In this document: positions 14,614 to 24,790 of the stretch, one piece after another
Layout: the number at the start of each line of letters is the position of its first letter
Position numbering within the stretch: position 1 is the stretch's first letter
Position numbers and translations under genes: made by a program
From: JACCZR01 sp963844805
GTDB lineage: Bacteria > Actinomycetota > Thermoleophilia > Solirubrobacterales > Thermoleophilaceae
NCBI GenBank assembly: GCA_963844805.1
Contig: CAWJPU010000008.1
Location: 1 to 64,000, forward strand
Reading direction: 5' to 3'
Length of the DNA: 64,000 bases
Notes under the pieces: model-generated
What the model saw: the letters and a program-made list of their open reading frames with translations, nothing else
What the model was told of the DNA's origin: nothing
Databases searched by the model: none

Positions 14614-16219
14614 CTACATCTCCTCCGGCGCGTCGACCCCCAGCAGGTCCAGGCAGCGCGCCAGCACCGCCTTGGTCTGGATGCAGAGCGCCAGCCGGGC
14701 CCGCTCGTTGGGGTTGTCCAGCACCTTGCAGTCGCGGTAGAAGGCCGAGAAGTCCTGCGCCGTCTCGTGCGCGAAGGCGGTGAGCCGGTGCGGTGCCCGG
14801 CGGGCGGCCGCCTCGTCGACCTCGGTGGGCATCTCCAGCAGCCGCTTGATCACCAGCTTGGTCGAGGGATGCAGCGGGTGGCCCGCCTCCGCCGCGGCCG
14901 CGCGCGACCTTCTCTTCGCCCGCCCGCCGCAGGATGCTCGCGATCCGGGCGTGGGCGTACTGCACGTAGTAGACGGGGTTGTCCTGCGACTGCGAGCGGG
15001 CCAGGTCGAGGTCGAGGTCGAGCGTGGTGTCGTGGCTGCGCTGCAGCAGGAACCAGCGAGCCGCGTCGACGCCGATGTCGTCGAGCAGGTCGTCGAGGGT
15101 GACGAACTCGCCCTCGCGCTTGCTCATCTGCACGCGCTCCCCGCCCTCGATCAGGTTGACCAGCTGCATGATCAGGTACTCCAGCCGGCCCGGCTCGCCG
15201 CCAAGCGCCTGCCAGGCGGCGAGCATGCGGCCGACGTAGCCGTGGTGGTCGGCTCCCAGCACGTCGATCACCCGGTCGTAGCCGCGCTCGAGCTTGTCCT
15301 GGTGGTAGGCGATGTCCGCGGCGTAATAGGTGAGCTCGCCGTTGGAGCGCATGAGCACGCGGTCCTTGTCGTCGCCCAGGCTGGTGCTGCGCAGCCACAC
15401 CGCGCCCTCGTGCGGGTAGACGTGCTCGCGGTCCTCGAGCAGGTCGAGCTCGCGCGAGATGGCGCCGCCCTCGTGCAGCGAGCGCTCGGAGAAGAAGCGG
15501 TCCATGTGGACCCGGAAGCGCTCCAAGGTCGCCGCTACCTGCTCCATCATCGCCTCGACCCCCGGCCCGGAGAGGTCCTCCGCGTCGGTGTCCACGCGCG
15601 CGGCCAGCTCGGTCACGTACGAGCCCCGGTAGCCGCCCTCGGGGGGCTCCTCGCCCCGGGCCCGCGCCCGGATCGACTCCCCGAACAGGCGCACCTGGCT
15701 CCCGTGGTCGTTGACGTAGTACTCGCGCTCAACGGAGTGTCCAGCGAAGGCCAGGATCCGGCACAGCGCGTCCCCGTAGGCGGCGTGGCGCCCGGCGGCG
15801 ACGGTGATCGGCCCGGTGGGGTTCGCGCTCACGAACTCGACCAGCTGGCGCTCGGGCTCGGCGGGGCTGCCGGCCCCCCAGTCGAAGCCGGCGCCGCGCG
15901 CGGCCTCCAGCGAGTCGAGGTACCAGCGGTCGGACATGTGCAGGTTGACGAAGCCGGGGCCGGCCACCTCGGCGCGCTCCAGAGCGTCACCCGGCGCCTT
16001 GCTCAGCTCCTCGGCCACCCGGCCGGCTATGTCCCGCGGGGGTTCTCCCAACGTGGGCGCCAGCAGCATGGCGGCGTTGGTGGAGTAGTCGCCCATCTCC
16101 GGGCGCGGCGGGCGCTCCAGCGTCGGTGCCTGCGGCAGCTCGGAGCCCCGCACACGGGCCGCCGCGTCGCGGACGGCGGCCGAGAGGTCGGTGATCGGGT
16201 CGGGCACGACCCCAATCAA
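14614..16219 (-). CDS. argS: Arginyl-tRNA synthetase (one frame break)
   Basis: TTG 16219 overlaps the rlmH stop (TTGA). Features: N-terminal additional domain (residues ~5-85), FVSANPTGPITVAAGRHAAY at the position of the class I HIGH signature, DHGSQVRLFGESI, and the KMSKS-type QMSKREGEFVTLDD. Near 14910, in a GC run, the frame must shift so that AEAGHPLHPSTKLVIKRLLE, TAFAHETAQDFSAFYRDCKV and the C-terminal DLLGVDAPEEM (anticodon-binding DALR domain) follow. Total ~534 aa, normal for ArgRS. As an essential single-copy enzyme, the break is almost certainly a sequencing error. Confidence 0.92.
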
Positions 16220-16623
16220 TAGTGATACGGCTCGTTGGCCAGGATCTTGTGGCCGCGGAGCAGCTGCTCGAGCAGCACGACCCGGGCGAGCTGGTGGGGC
16301 AGGGTCATCGGCCCCAGGGAGAGCTTGGTGTCACAGCGGTCGAGGCTCAGCCCGCGCGGGCCGCCGATCACGAAGCACAGGTCGCGCCCCTCCATGCGCC
16401 GCTCCTCGAGGAACTTCGAGAAGGCGACGGAGTCGAGCGTCCTGCCCTCGTGGTGCAGCAGGCACACGTACGCCCGCTCCGGCACCCGCTTGACCGCCTG
16501 CTCGCTCTCGCGGACCTCGACCAGCTCGACCCGCGCGAGGCCCGCCAGCAGGCGCTGGTAGTGCTGCACATCGTCCACGTAGGGCGGGCGCAGGCGTCCG
16601 ACGGCGAGCACGACAATCCTCAT
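16216..16623 (-). CDS. rlmH: 23S rRNA (pseudouridine-1915-N3)-methyltransferase
   Basis: 135 aa from ATG 16623. The SPOUT fold is evident: MRIVVLAVGRLRPPYV at the start, then EGRTLDSVAFSKFLEERRME, the SAM-binding CFVIGGPRGL, LSLGPMTLPHQLARVVLLEQ and the conserved C-terminal HKILANEPYHY. RlmH methylates a pseudouridine in helix 69 of 23S rRNA. Size and C-terminus match the family exactly. It is the first gene of an rlmH-argS pair. The plus-strand DUF3467 gene starts 26 bp away in the opposite direction, so the shared promoter region is very short. Confidence 0.95.
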   Translation of the reverse strand: MRIVVLAVGRLRPPYVDDVQHYQRLLAGLARVELVEVRESEQAVKRVPERAYVCLLHHEGRTLDSVAFSKFLEERRMEGRDLCFVIGGPRGLSLDRCDTKLSLGPMTLPHQLARVVLLEQLLRGHKILANEPYHY

Positions 16624-16648
16624 CGGGTCGATCAGCGATACTAGGTCG

Positions 16649-16987
16649 ATGCCAGACGAAGACGCCGAGCGCCAGCTCTCCATCCATGCCGACCCCGAGA
16701 CGATGGCGGGGGTCTACGCCAACTTCGCCAACGTCAGCCACTCCGACTACGAGTTCTCGCTGACCTTCATCCGCCTGGACCACGAGGTCGAGGAGGGAGA
16801 GGTCCCCGGGGTGGTGGTCTCCCGCGTCAACCTCGCCCCGCGCTTCATGCGCGAGCTGATCGACGCGATGGAGGACAACTTCTCCAAGTGGAAGACCCGC
16901 GAGGGGATACGGGACCTGCCCGAGCTCGACAGCCAGCGCGACCCAGGGTCGCCGGGGCCGGGCGGAGGCAGCTCGACCGAGACCTAG
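16649..16987 (+). CDS. DUF3467 family protein
   Basis: 112 aa from ATG 16649. Core motifs IHADPETMAGVYANFANVSH, YEFSLTFIRLDHEVEEGEVP and VVVSRVNLAPRFMRELIDAM match DUF3467, a small widespread family of unknown function with a beta-sandwich-like core and a final helix. The C-terminal 25 residues are Gly/Pro/Ser-rich and probably disordered. No membrane or signal segment. It ends convergently with the M48 protease (4-bp gap), so transcription of the two must end in the same spot. Function remains unknown. Confidence 0.82.
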   Translation: MPDEDAERQLSIHADPETMAGVYANFANVSHSDYEFSLTFIRLDHEVEEGEVPGVVVSRVNLAPRFMRELIDAMEDNFSKWKTREGIRDLPELDSQRDPGSPGPGGGSSTET

Positions 16988-16991
16988 GCGG

Positions 16992-18224
16992 TCAGCGACT
17001 CCGCGCCCACGCTTCGCCGACCCCGATCCGCTCGACGGTGGTCGGGTGGGTCCCGAACAGCAGCTGCGTGAGCGCCGGCGGGTCCGGCTGAGACACGTTG
17101 CTGAGCGCCAGCCGGCGCTCCAGCCCGATGAAGGCGGCGGGCTCGTCGGTCACCCGCAGCGCGAACACGTCGGCCGAGGCCTCGACCTGACGGGACAGCA
17201 CGTTGCCCGCGCAGCCCACGGCGAACGACACCACGGCCAGTGACAGAACCAGGGCGGGAAGCGACGACGGCCCGCTGTCGCGCCCCGGCGGCCCCGTCAT
17301 GCGCGCGGTCAGCAGCTGCACCGCCAGGGCGCCCGGCAGCGCCACGATCGCCAGCCACAGCAGCCCCCGCCACAGGTCGCGGTGCTTGACGTGCCCCAGC
17401 TCGTGCGCGACCACCGAGCGCACCTGGTCGGACGGGTAGTTCTCGATCAGGTTGTCGTAGAGGACGACCCGCTTGGTGGCTCCGAGCCCGCCCACGTAGG
17501 CGTTGGCCCCGGTGGTGCGCCGGCTGGCGTCCACGCGGAACACCTCCCCCACGTCGATACCGGCCCGGTCGGCGAGCTGCACCACCTCCGCCCGCAGCGG
17601 GCCCCGGGGCAGCGGCTCGAACTTGTTGAACAGAGGCTCCACCAGCAGCGGGATGAGGAACACGCTCGCCACGCCGAAGACCACGATCACGCCGCCGGCC
17701 GGGAGCCACCAGCGCCGGCCGAAGCGGCGCAGGAGGGCCAGCGCCAGCACCCCTCCCCCGGCCGCCAGCGGCAGCTCCACGGCCGTCGAGAGGCCCACAT
17801 CGCCCAGCCAGGCGGGCCAGCTCTGCGTGGACAGCCCTACGTCGACCGAACGCTGGTGGGCCACCGCCGCCAGCGGGAGCCCGACCGCGGTCAGCACGAT
17901 CGCCAGCCCGGCCCCCACACCCGCCGCGCCGAGCCAGGGGCGCTTGTCCGCCCGCGCCAGCAGCCGCCGCACCGCGGCCGGGGGCCGAAGGGCCAACACG
18001 GCCAGCGTGGCCCCGCTCAGGCCGATGGATGCGAGCCCGATCAGGCGCTGCGGATCGCGGAAGTCGTTGGCGCGTTGGAGCTCGGCCTGGCTGAAGTAGG
18101 CTGTCGGATCCACCGCGGCCGCGTCGATGAGGCCGCCCCGGGGGCGCAGGAGGAACGTGGCGACTCCGGCCGCTGCCGCAGTCGCCACGAGCGCCAGCGA
18201 CAGCCGCGACCGATGCCTGCTCAT
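16992..18224 (-). CDS. M48 family membrane metalloprotease (Ste24-like)
   Basis: 410 aa from ATG 18224. Several membrane helices precede the peptidase: residues ~8-28, two around 65-130 and two around 150-200. The zinc motif HELGHVKHRD is followed by more membrane segments and the third ligand region VEASADVFALRVTDEP, then FGTHPTTVERI. This is the CAAX-protease/Ste24 arrangement with an N-terminal multi-spanning domain. Bacterial members take part in membrane protein quality control; the substrate is unknown. It is divergent from the phosphoesterase gene at 18252, with only 27 bp between starts. Confidence 0.9.
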   Translation of the reverse strand: MSRHRSRLSLALVATAAAAGVATFLLRPRGGLIDAAAVDPTAYFSQAELQRANDFRDPQRLIGLASIGLSGATLAVLALRPPAAVRRLLARADKRPWLGAAGVGAGLAIVLTAVGLPLAAVAHQRSVDVGLSTQSWPAWLGDVGLSTAVELPLAAGGGVLALALLRRFGRRWWLPAGGVIVVFGVASVFLIPLLVEPLFNKFEPLPRGPLRAEVVQLADRAGIDVGEVFRVDASRRTTGANAYVGGLGATKRVVLYDNLIENYPSDQVRSVVAHELGHVKHRDLWRGLLWLAIVALPGALAVQLLTARMTGPPGRDSGPSSLPALVLSLAVVSFAVGCAGNVLSRQVEASADVFALRVTDEPAAFIGLERRLALSNVSQPDPPALTQLLFGTHPTTVERIGVGEAWARSR

Positions 18225-18251
18225 TCCGCCGACACCATAAAAGAAGCCCGG

Positions 18252-19058
18252 ATGGCTTCTGCCGGATCGGGACCTGCGGCCGGGACGGCCGCAGGGGCCA
18301 ATGCAGAGAGCTCTCGCCCGGGCCCCTCGAAAGTGGCCGTGATCTCCGATGTCCACGGCAACCTGCCCGCGTTCGAGGCCGTCGTCGTCGACGTCCGGGA
18401 GAGCGACGCCGAGGAGGTCTGGTGCCTGGGCGACGTGGTCGGCTACGGCGCCCAGCCAGACGAGTGCGTGGCCCTTGCCCGGGACGTGTGCGACCGGGTC
18501 CTGGCGGGAAACCACGACCTGGTGGTGACAGGGGACATCGACATCGCGGACTTCAGCTCCGCCGCTGCCGCGGCTGCCGCCTGGACCCGCGAGAACATCG
18601 GAGCCGATGCCCTGGAGTGGCTGCGGGCGCTCAGCCCCGACGACGAGGAGCCCGCCATCGCGCTCTATCACGCGAGCCCTCGCGACCCGGTCTGGGAGTA
18701 CGTGCTCTCCTCCTGGCAGGCCGAGGAGTGCCTGCCGCTGATGAGCCGCCGGGTCGGGGCCGTGGGCCACTCGCACGTGGCGCTGTGGTTCCGCGACGGC
18801 ACAGACGGCCAGGTCACCGGGGCGCAGGCCCCGGCCGGGTCTGACGCCGACCTCTCCGAGGGCCGCTGGCTGCTCAACCCCGGCGGGGTCGGCCAGCCCC
18901 GCGACGGGGACCCCCGCGCCGCCTGGATGCTGGTGGACACCGAGGCGTGGACCGCCTCCTGGAGGCGGGTGGAGTACCCGATCGAGCGGGCCGCCAAGGC
19001 CATCGAGGACGCCGGACTGCCTCCCGTCCTGGCCGATCGTCTCTATACAGGTGAGTGA
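18252..19058 (+). CDS. YfcE-type metallophosphoesterase
   Basis: 268 aa from ATG 18252. After a low-complexity Ala/Gly N-terminus come the calcineurin-like motifs in order: VAVISDVHGNLPAFEAV (D-x-H), CLGDVVGYGAQPDE (GD), LAGNHDLVV (GNHD), LYHASPRD and VGHSHVALWF (GHxH). The size and motif order fit the YfcE/MJ0936 phosphodiesterase subfamily. Its substrate cannot be predicted. The stop is overlapped by the lipoprotein start (GTGA at 19055), and the kinase gene follows, so the three genes are one translationally coupled unit. Confidence 0.88.
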   Translation: MASAGSGPAAGTAAGANAESSRPGPSKVAVISDVHGNLPAFEAVVVDVRESDAEEVWCLGDVVGYGAQPDECVALARDVCDRVLAGNHDLVVTGDIDIADFSSAAAAAAAWTRENIGADALEWLRALSPDDEEPAIALYHASPRDPVWEYVLSSWQAEECLPLMSRRVGAVGHSHVALWFRDGTDGQVTGAQAPAGSDADLSEGRWLLNPGGVGQPRDGDPRAAWMLVDTEAWTASWRRVEYPIERAAKAIEDAGLPPVLADRLYTGE

Positions 19059-19627
19059 CAGTGCGCCTGCTCGCTCTCAGCCTGCTCATGGCGACCCTGG
19101 CCCTTGCCGCCTGCGGCGGCGACGACAAGGGCAAGGGCGTGCCCTCCAACACCGCCTCGGAGCTCCTCTCCGAGCTCGGCGCGGTCGAGAACCGACTGGA
19201 CCAGGGCAGCGTGGGAGCATGCGAGGACGTGCTCGACGAGTCGATCCCGGCGATCCAGCAGAAGCTCGACTCGCTGCCCGACGACACGGACGCCGACCTG
19301 CGCACCGCCCTCGAGGAGAGCGTCACGAGCCTGCGCACGCTCTCCGAGCAGGCCTGCGACGACCGCCGCCAGGAAGCCGAGGACAAGAAGACCACCACGG
19401 AGACCACGCCGCCGCCCACGACCACCGAGACGGTGCCTCCGCCGGCCACGACCACCCCGACGACGCCACCCACCACCACCGAGGAGGCCCCGAAGCCGAA
19501 ACCCGCGCCCAAGCCCAAGAAGAATGACAAGGGGGACGGGGGCAAGAACCAGTCCGGCGGTGCGCAGGGCGGCACGGGCGGCACCGGCGGCACCGGCGGC
19601 ACCGGCCTACCGGTGGATCCCGACTGA
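19055..19627 (+). CDS. Lipoprotein with Thr/Pro-rich linker, coupled to kinase
   Basis: 190 aa. A lipoprotein signal with lipobox LALAAC (Cys ~20) is followed by a ~90-residue helical domain (ASELLSELGAVENRLDQGSV, SIPAIQQKLDSLPDDTDADL, two further Cys), then a long Thr/Pro region (PPPTTTETVPPP), a Lys/Pro stretch and a Gly-Thr repeat tail. The tail looks like a flexible wall-spanning linker. Start GTG 19055 overlaps the phosphoesterase stop, and its own stop overlaps the kinase ATG (TGATG). An envelope partner or sensor for the kinase is inferred from this coupling; there is no recognisable ligand domain. Confidence 0.78.
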   Translation: MTVRLLALSLLMATLALAACGGDDKGKGVPSNTASELLSELGAVENRLDQGSVGACEDVLDESIPAIQQKLDSLPDDTDADLRTALEESVTSLRTLSEQACDDRRQEAEDKKTTTETTPPPTTTETVPPPATTTPTTPPTTTEEAPKPKPAPKPKKNDKGDGGKNQSGGAQGGTGGTGGTGGTGLPVDPD

Positions 19628-20811
19628 TGGCCACGCCGCGCGAAGTCGCAGGGCGCTACAGCGTCGAGCGCCGGCTGGGTGCCGGGGGCATGTCGACCGT
19701 GTTCCTGGCCACCGACAACGTGCTCGAGCGGTTGGTGGCGATCAAGCTGCTCGCCGAGCACCTGGCCGAGGACGAGGCCTTCGTCATCCGCTTCCGCAAC
19801 GAGGCGCTGGCAGCCGCCCGCCTCCAGCACCCCAACGTCGTCCAGGTGTTCGACTCCGGCGAGGACGACGGCTCGCACCGCCACTACATCGTCATGGAAT
19901 ACGTCGAGGGGCCCTCGTGCGCGGACCTGCTGCGCGAGCACAAGCTGCTCGACATCGAGGACTCGGTGCGCATCATCGGCGACGCCTGCCACGGGCTCGA
20001 CTACGCCCACCGCGCCGGCGTCGTCCACCGCGACGTCAAGCCGGGCAACCTGCTGGTGGCCAACGAGACCGGCACCACGAAGCTGGCCGACTTCGGCATC
20101 GCCAAGGCCGCCGAGCAGACGCGCGTGACCCAGGTGGGCTCGGTGCTCGGTACCGCCGCCTACCTCTCCCCCGAGCAGGCCCGCGGAGACGAGGCCGGCC
20201 CGGCCTCGGACGTCTACTCGCTCGGCGTGTGCGCCTACCAGTTCCTGGCCGGCCGCCTCCCGCACGAGTACGGCTCGCTGACCGAGCTCGCGCTCAAGCA
20301 GCAGGAGGAGTACGTCGAGCCCATCACCCTCCACCGGCCCGACGTGCCGCAGGAGCTCGACGACGCCGTCCGGGCGTGCCTGGCCCGGGATCCCGAGAGC
20401 CGCTACTCGTCGGCCCTGGACATGGCACAGGCGCTCGAGGCGGGGCTGCAGGGCCAGGACACCGGCGCCACCGCGCTGCTGGCCTCCGACGACGACGCCA
20501 CCCGTGCGCTGACCAGCGTCACCGAGGCGACCCAGGCGATGCGCACCCGCCGCACCCAGGCGCCGTCCACGATGGCCCCCCGCACCGAGGCCCCGGCCCG
20601 CCGGCGCGAGGAGCGCCCGGCCAAGCGCAGGCGCGGCCGCATGCGGATGCTCGCCATCCTCGCGGTGCTGGTGATCGCGGCGATCGTGATCATCGCGCTG
20701 CTGTCCTCGGGAAGCGGCTCCCAGATCGAGCCGGTGGACCAGGGCGATGTCCAGCAGCAGATCGACGGCCTGCGCGACCTGATCCAGCGCAACACCGGCC
20801 GCGTCCAATAG
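19627..20811 (+). CDS. PknB-type membrane Ser/Thr protein kinase
   Basis: 394 aa from ATG 19627. Complete Hanks-type kinase domain: LGAGGMSTVFLA (P-loop), VAIK with K40, HRDVKPGNLL with D136, DFG at 155-157, and SPEQARG. A juxtamembrane Arg/Pro-rich segment precedes one membrane helix (~340-360) and a very short outer tail of ~35 residues, so unlike mycobacterial PknB it has no PASTA sensor. The lipoprotein encoded immediately upstream could supply the sensing part. The 3' end overlaps antisense with the open frame of the convergent tgt gene. Confidence 0.93.
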   Translation: MATPREVAGRYSVERRLGAGGMSTVFLATDNVLERLVAIKLLAEHLAEDEAFVIRFRNEALAAARLQHPNVVQVFDSGEDDGSHRHYIVMEYVEGPSCADLLREHKLLDIEDSVRIIGDACHGLDYAHRAGVVHRDVKPGNLLVANETGTTKLADFGIAKAAEQTRVTQVGSVLGTAAYLSPEQARGDEAGPASDVYSLGVCAYQFLAGRLPHEYGSLTELALKQQEEYVEPITLHRPDVPQELDDAVRACLARDPESRYSSALDMAQALEAGLQGQDTGATALLASDDDATRALTSVTEATQAMRTRRTQAPSTMAPRTEAPARRREERPAKRRRGRMRMLAILAVLVIAAIVIIALLSSGSGSQIEPVDQGDVQQQIDGLRDLIQRNTGRVQ

Positions 20812-21992
20812 CGGGTCGCTGAGTAGGGCTCCTCGCCCGCCAGCACCCTCGCGCGGTACTCCTCCAGCCGGCCCTCGCCCACCGCGGCGCGGATGCCGTC
20901 CATCAGCTCGCGCATGAAGGTCAGGTTGTGCAGGGTCGTCAGCCGGGCGCCGGTCAGCTCCTCCGAGCGGATCAGGTAGTGGATGTAGCCGCGCGTGTGC
21001 TCGCGGCACGCCGGGCAGGGGCAGCCCGGGGCGATGGGCTCGCGCGAGTTGGCCCACCGGCCCTTGGCCAGGTCGAGCCGGAAGCGGGCCTCGGGGTCGG
21101 GCACCAGCGCCGTTCCGTGGCGGCCGAGGCGCGTGGGCGTGGCGCAGTCGAACGTGTCGATGCCGGCCGCGACCGCGCTGAGGATGTCGTCGACGTCGCC
21201 GATCCCCAGCAGGTGGCGCGGCGCCGCGTCGGGAAGCCCGCGCAGCGACCAGCCGACCACGGTGTGCATCTCCTCCTTGGTCTGGCCCAGCGACCCGCCG
21301 ACGGCCACCCCCTCGGGCGAGGCCGCCGCCACCCGCTCGGCCGACTCTGCGCGCAGGTCCTCGTGGACGCCGCCCTGGACGATGCCCATGAACAGCTGGC
21401 CGGGCTGCTGGTGCTCGCGCCTCCAGGCCACGCATCGGTCCAGCCAGCGGTGGGTGCGCTGCATGGCCCGCGCGGTGTAGTCGCGGTCGGCGTGTGCGGG
21501 AGTGCACTCGTCGAAGGCCAGCGCGATGTCCGATCCCAGCAGGGCCTGCACCTCCATGGACGTCTCGGGGCCCATGAAACGCTCGGAGCCGTCGAGGTAG
21601 GAACGGAACAGCACGCCCTCCTCGGAGATGTCGAGCACCTTGCTCTGGTCGCGTGAGCGGCGACGCTTGATCTCGTCGGCGACCGAGCCATGGCCCAGCG
21701 AGAACACCTGGAAGCCGCCGGAGTCGGTGATGATCGGACGGCGCCAGCCCATGAACTCGTGGAGGCCGCCCATCTCCGCCACCCGCTCGGCGCCGGGGCG
21801 GATGAAGAGGTGGAAGGTGTTGCCGAGGACCATGTCGTAGCCGAGCTCGGCCACCTCGGCGGCATGGAGGCTCTTGACCGTCCCGGTGGAGGCCAGCGGC
21901 ACGAAGGCCGGCGTGCGGACCTCGCCGTGCGCGAGAGACAGAACGCCCGCGCGGGCGGACCCGTCGCGGGCGTCGATGCGAAAGCCGGGCAC
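20403..21992 (-). CDS. tgt: Queuine/preQ1 tRNA-ribosyltransferase
   Basis: Start at 21992 gives MPGFRIDARDGSARAGVLSL. Conserved Tgt elements: GNTFHLFIRPG, ITDSGGFQVFSLG, GIVQGG, VAVGGSLGQTKEEM, FDCATPTRLGRHG and the zinc site CPCPACREHTRGYIHYL. Homology ends around 20815 (LAGEEPYSATRY, the usual C-terminus), but no stop occurs there: the frame stays open for ~400 bp antisense to the kinase 3' end and finishes at 20403. The extra ~135 residues look like shadow sequence, so a lost base near 20812 is likely. Tgt exchanges guanine for preQ1 in tRNAs with GUN anticodons. Confidence 0.88.
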   Translation of the reverse strand: MPGFRIDARDGSARAGVLSLAHGEVRTPAFVPLASTGTVKSLHAAEVAELGYDMVLGNTFHLFIRPGAERVAEMGGLHEFMGWRRPIITDSGGFQVFSLGHGSVADEIKRRRSRDQSKVLDISEEGVLFRSYLDGSERFMGPETSMEVQALLGSDIALAFDECTPAHADRDYTARAMQRTHRWLDRCVAWRREHQQPGQLFMGIVQGGVHEDLRAESAERVAAASPEGVAVGGSLGQTKEEMHTVVGWSLRGLPDAAPRHLLGIGDVDDILSAVAAGIDTFDCATPTRLGRHGTALVPDPEARFRLDLAKGRWANSREPIAPGCPCPACREHTRGYIHYLIRSEELTGARLTTLHNLTFMRELMDGIRAAVGEGRLEEYRARVLAGEEPYSATRYWTRPVLRWIRSRRPSICCWTSPWSTGSIWEPLPEDSSAMITIAAITSTARMASIRMRPRLRLAGRSSRRRAGASVRGAIVDGAWVRRVRIAWVASVTLVSARVASSSEASSAVAPVSWPCSPASSACAMSRADE

Positions 21993-22025
21993 CCGCGCAG
22001 GGTAGGCGCGGGTGCCCCGCGGGAA

Positions 22026-22499
22026 CTACTTGTCCTCGGCCGTGCCCTCCACCGCGGCGGGCTTGCCGTTGCCGTGGTCGCCGATGCCGATCTCGACGCG
22101 GCGCGGCTTGCGCTCCTCCGGCTTGGGGATCCGGACCTCGAGCACGCCCTTGTCGAACTCGGCGGTGACGGCGTCGGCGTCGACGCCCTCGGGCAGCGTC
22201 AGCGAGCGCGAGAAGCGCCCGAACGACCGCTCGACCCGGTACCAGCCCTTCTCGCGGGCCTCGTGCTCGGCGCGGCGCTCACCGGACAGCGTGAGCGTGT
22301 TGTCCTGGATCTCGATCGCCACGTCGTCGTGGGACAGGCCGGGCAGGTCGGCCTTCAGGACGAAGTGGCCCTCGGCCTCGACCAGGTCGATCGCGGGGTT
22401 CCAGCGCTGACCCTGTCCCGCATGCGGGGACTCCAGCAGCGTGTTGAACAGCCGGTTGAACTCGGCGGCGAAGGGCTCCGGCTTCATCAGTAGCGCCAT
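22026..22499 (-). CDS. Small heat-shock protein (Hsp20/alpha-crystallin)
   Basis: 157 aa from ATG 22499, chosen because AGAGGAGGAAA lies just upstream. The alpha-crystallin domain runs from PAIDLVEAEGHFVLKADLPG through DDVAIEIQDNTLTLSGERRA and ERSFGRFSRSLTLPEGVDAD to DKGVLEVRIPKPEE. Members are ATP-independent holdases under heat or envelope stress. It has its own promoter between gpmI and the start, so it is expressed separately from the glycolytic operon. A C-terminal acidic tail follows the IPKP strand in place of a distinct IxI motif. Confidence 0.93.
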   Translation of the reverse strand: MALLMKPEPFAAEFNRLFNTLLESPHAGQGQRWNPAIDLVEAEGHFVLKADLPGLSHDDVAIEIQDNTLTLSGERRAEHEAREKGWYRVERSFGRFSRSLTLPEGVDADAVTAEFDKGVLEVRIPKPEERKPRRVEIGIGDHGNGKPAAVEGTAEDK

Positions 22500-22534
22500 G
22501 GGTTTCCTCCTCTGGAAACAGTTGACTTCCATAG

Positions 22535-22564
22535 AGTGTAGAAACCTCAGTCCCTCATTGTCAA
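22535..22564 (-). promoter_or_regulatory. hsp20 promoter (TTGACA-18-TACACT)
   Basis: On the minus strand TTGACA (22564-22559) and TACACT (22540-22535) are 18 bp apart, about 35 bp before the hsp20 ATG, in a patch clearly more AT-rich than its surroundings. This is a good vegetative-type sigma-70 promoter. I do not see a complete CIRCE or HAIR inverted repeat. Confidence 0.75.
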
Positions 22565-22570
22565 GTTTTC

Positions 22571-24025
<1,455 letters not shown>

Positions 24026-24029
<4 letters not shown>

Positions 24030-24790
24030 GGCGCCGCCGCGGCCACGATCTGCCCGAAGCCCTCGGGGTCGAGGCTGGCGCCGCCCACCAGCGCGCCGTC
24101 GACGTCGGGCTGGGCCATGAGCTCCGCGGCGTTGTCGGGCTTCACGCTGCCGCCGTACAGCACCCGTACCCGGTCGGCGGCGTCCTCGGAGCGGTCGCCC
24201 ACGAGCGCGCGCACGAAGGCGATCGCCTCCTGGGCCAGCTCCGGCGTGGCCGTCTTGCCGGTGCCGATGGCCCAGATCGGCTCGTAGGCCAGGGTCAGCT
24301 CGCCGAGGCGCTCCTCCGGGACGTCCGACAGCGCCTCGCCGACCTGGTGGCGCAGCTTGCGCTCGGTGTCCCCCGCCTCGCGCTCGTCCTCGGTCTCGCC
24401 CACGCACAGGATCGGCTTCAGGCCGGCCGCGAGCGCCTTGGGCACCTTCGCCCGCAGCGCCGCGTCCGACTCGCCGAACAGCTCGCGGCGCTCGGAGTGG
24501 CCGAGCAGCACGGTGTCGACGCCGATCTCCAGCAGCATCTCGGCCGAGACCTCCCCGGTGTAGGCGCCGGAGTCCTCGGCGGACATGTTCTGCGCGCCCA
24601 CGCGGATGTCGCTCGCGTGGAGGCAGTCCACCACCGTCGCCAGGGCCGTGAAGGGCGGGCAGACGCCCACCTCGGCGACGCGGTCGTCGTCGTCGCCGAG
24701 CAGCGCGGGCAGGCGGTTGCAGTAGTCGTTGGCCTCCTCGCGGGTGCCCCACAGCTTCCAGTTGCCGCACACGTAGGGCCTACGCGTCAT
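24026..24790 (-). CDS. tpiA: Triosephosphate isomerase
   Basis: 254 aa from ATG 24790 (MTRRPYVCGNWKLWG), which is the usual N-terminus; it overlaps the pgk stop by 11 bp. Catalytic residues: Lys in GNWKLW, His in LLGHSERRELFGE, Glu in AYEPIWAIGTGKTA; phosphate loop LYGGSVKPDNAAEL and VGGASLDPEGF. It interconverts DHAP and GAP. The gene is third in the rapZ-gap-pgk-tpiA-gpmI transcript and its stop is overlapped by the gpmI TTG. Confidence 0.95.

Noticed and set aside
18874..21507. 877-codon minus-strand open frame across the kinase operon
   Set aside because: Composition is that of a shadow; the plus-strand kinase and lipoprotein are unambiguous.
22535..22570. HAIR/CIRCE operator at hsp20
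   Set aside because: Only a half-match to the CTTGA element is visible; the full inverted repeat is absent.
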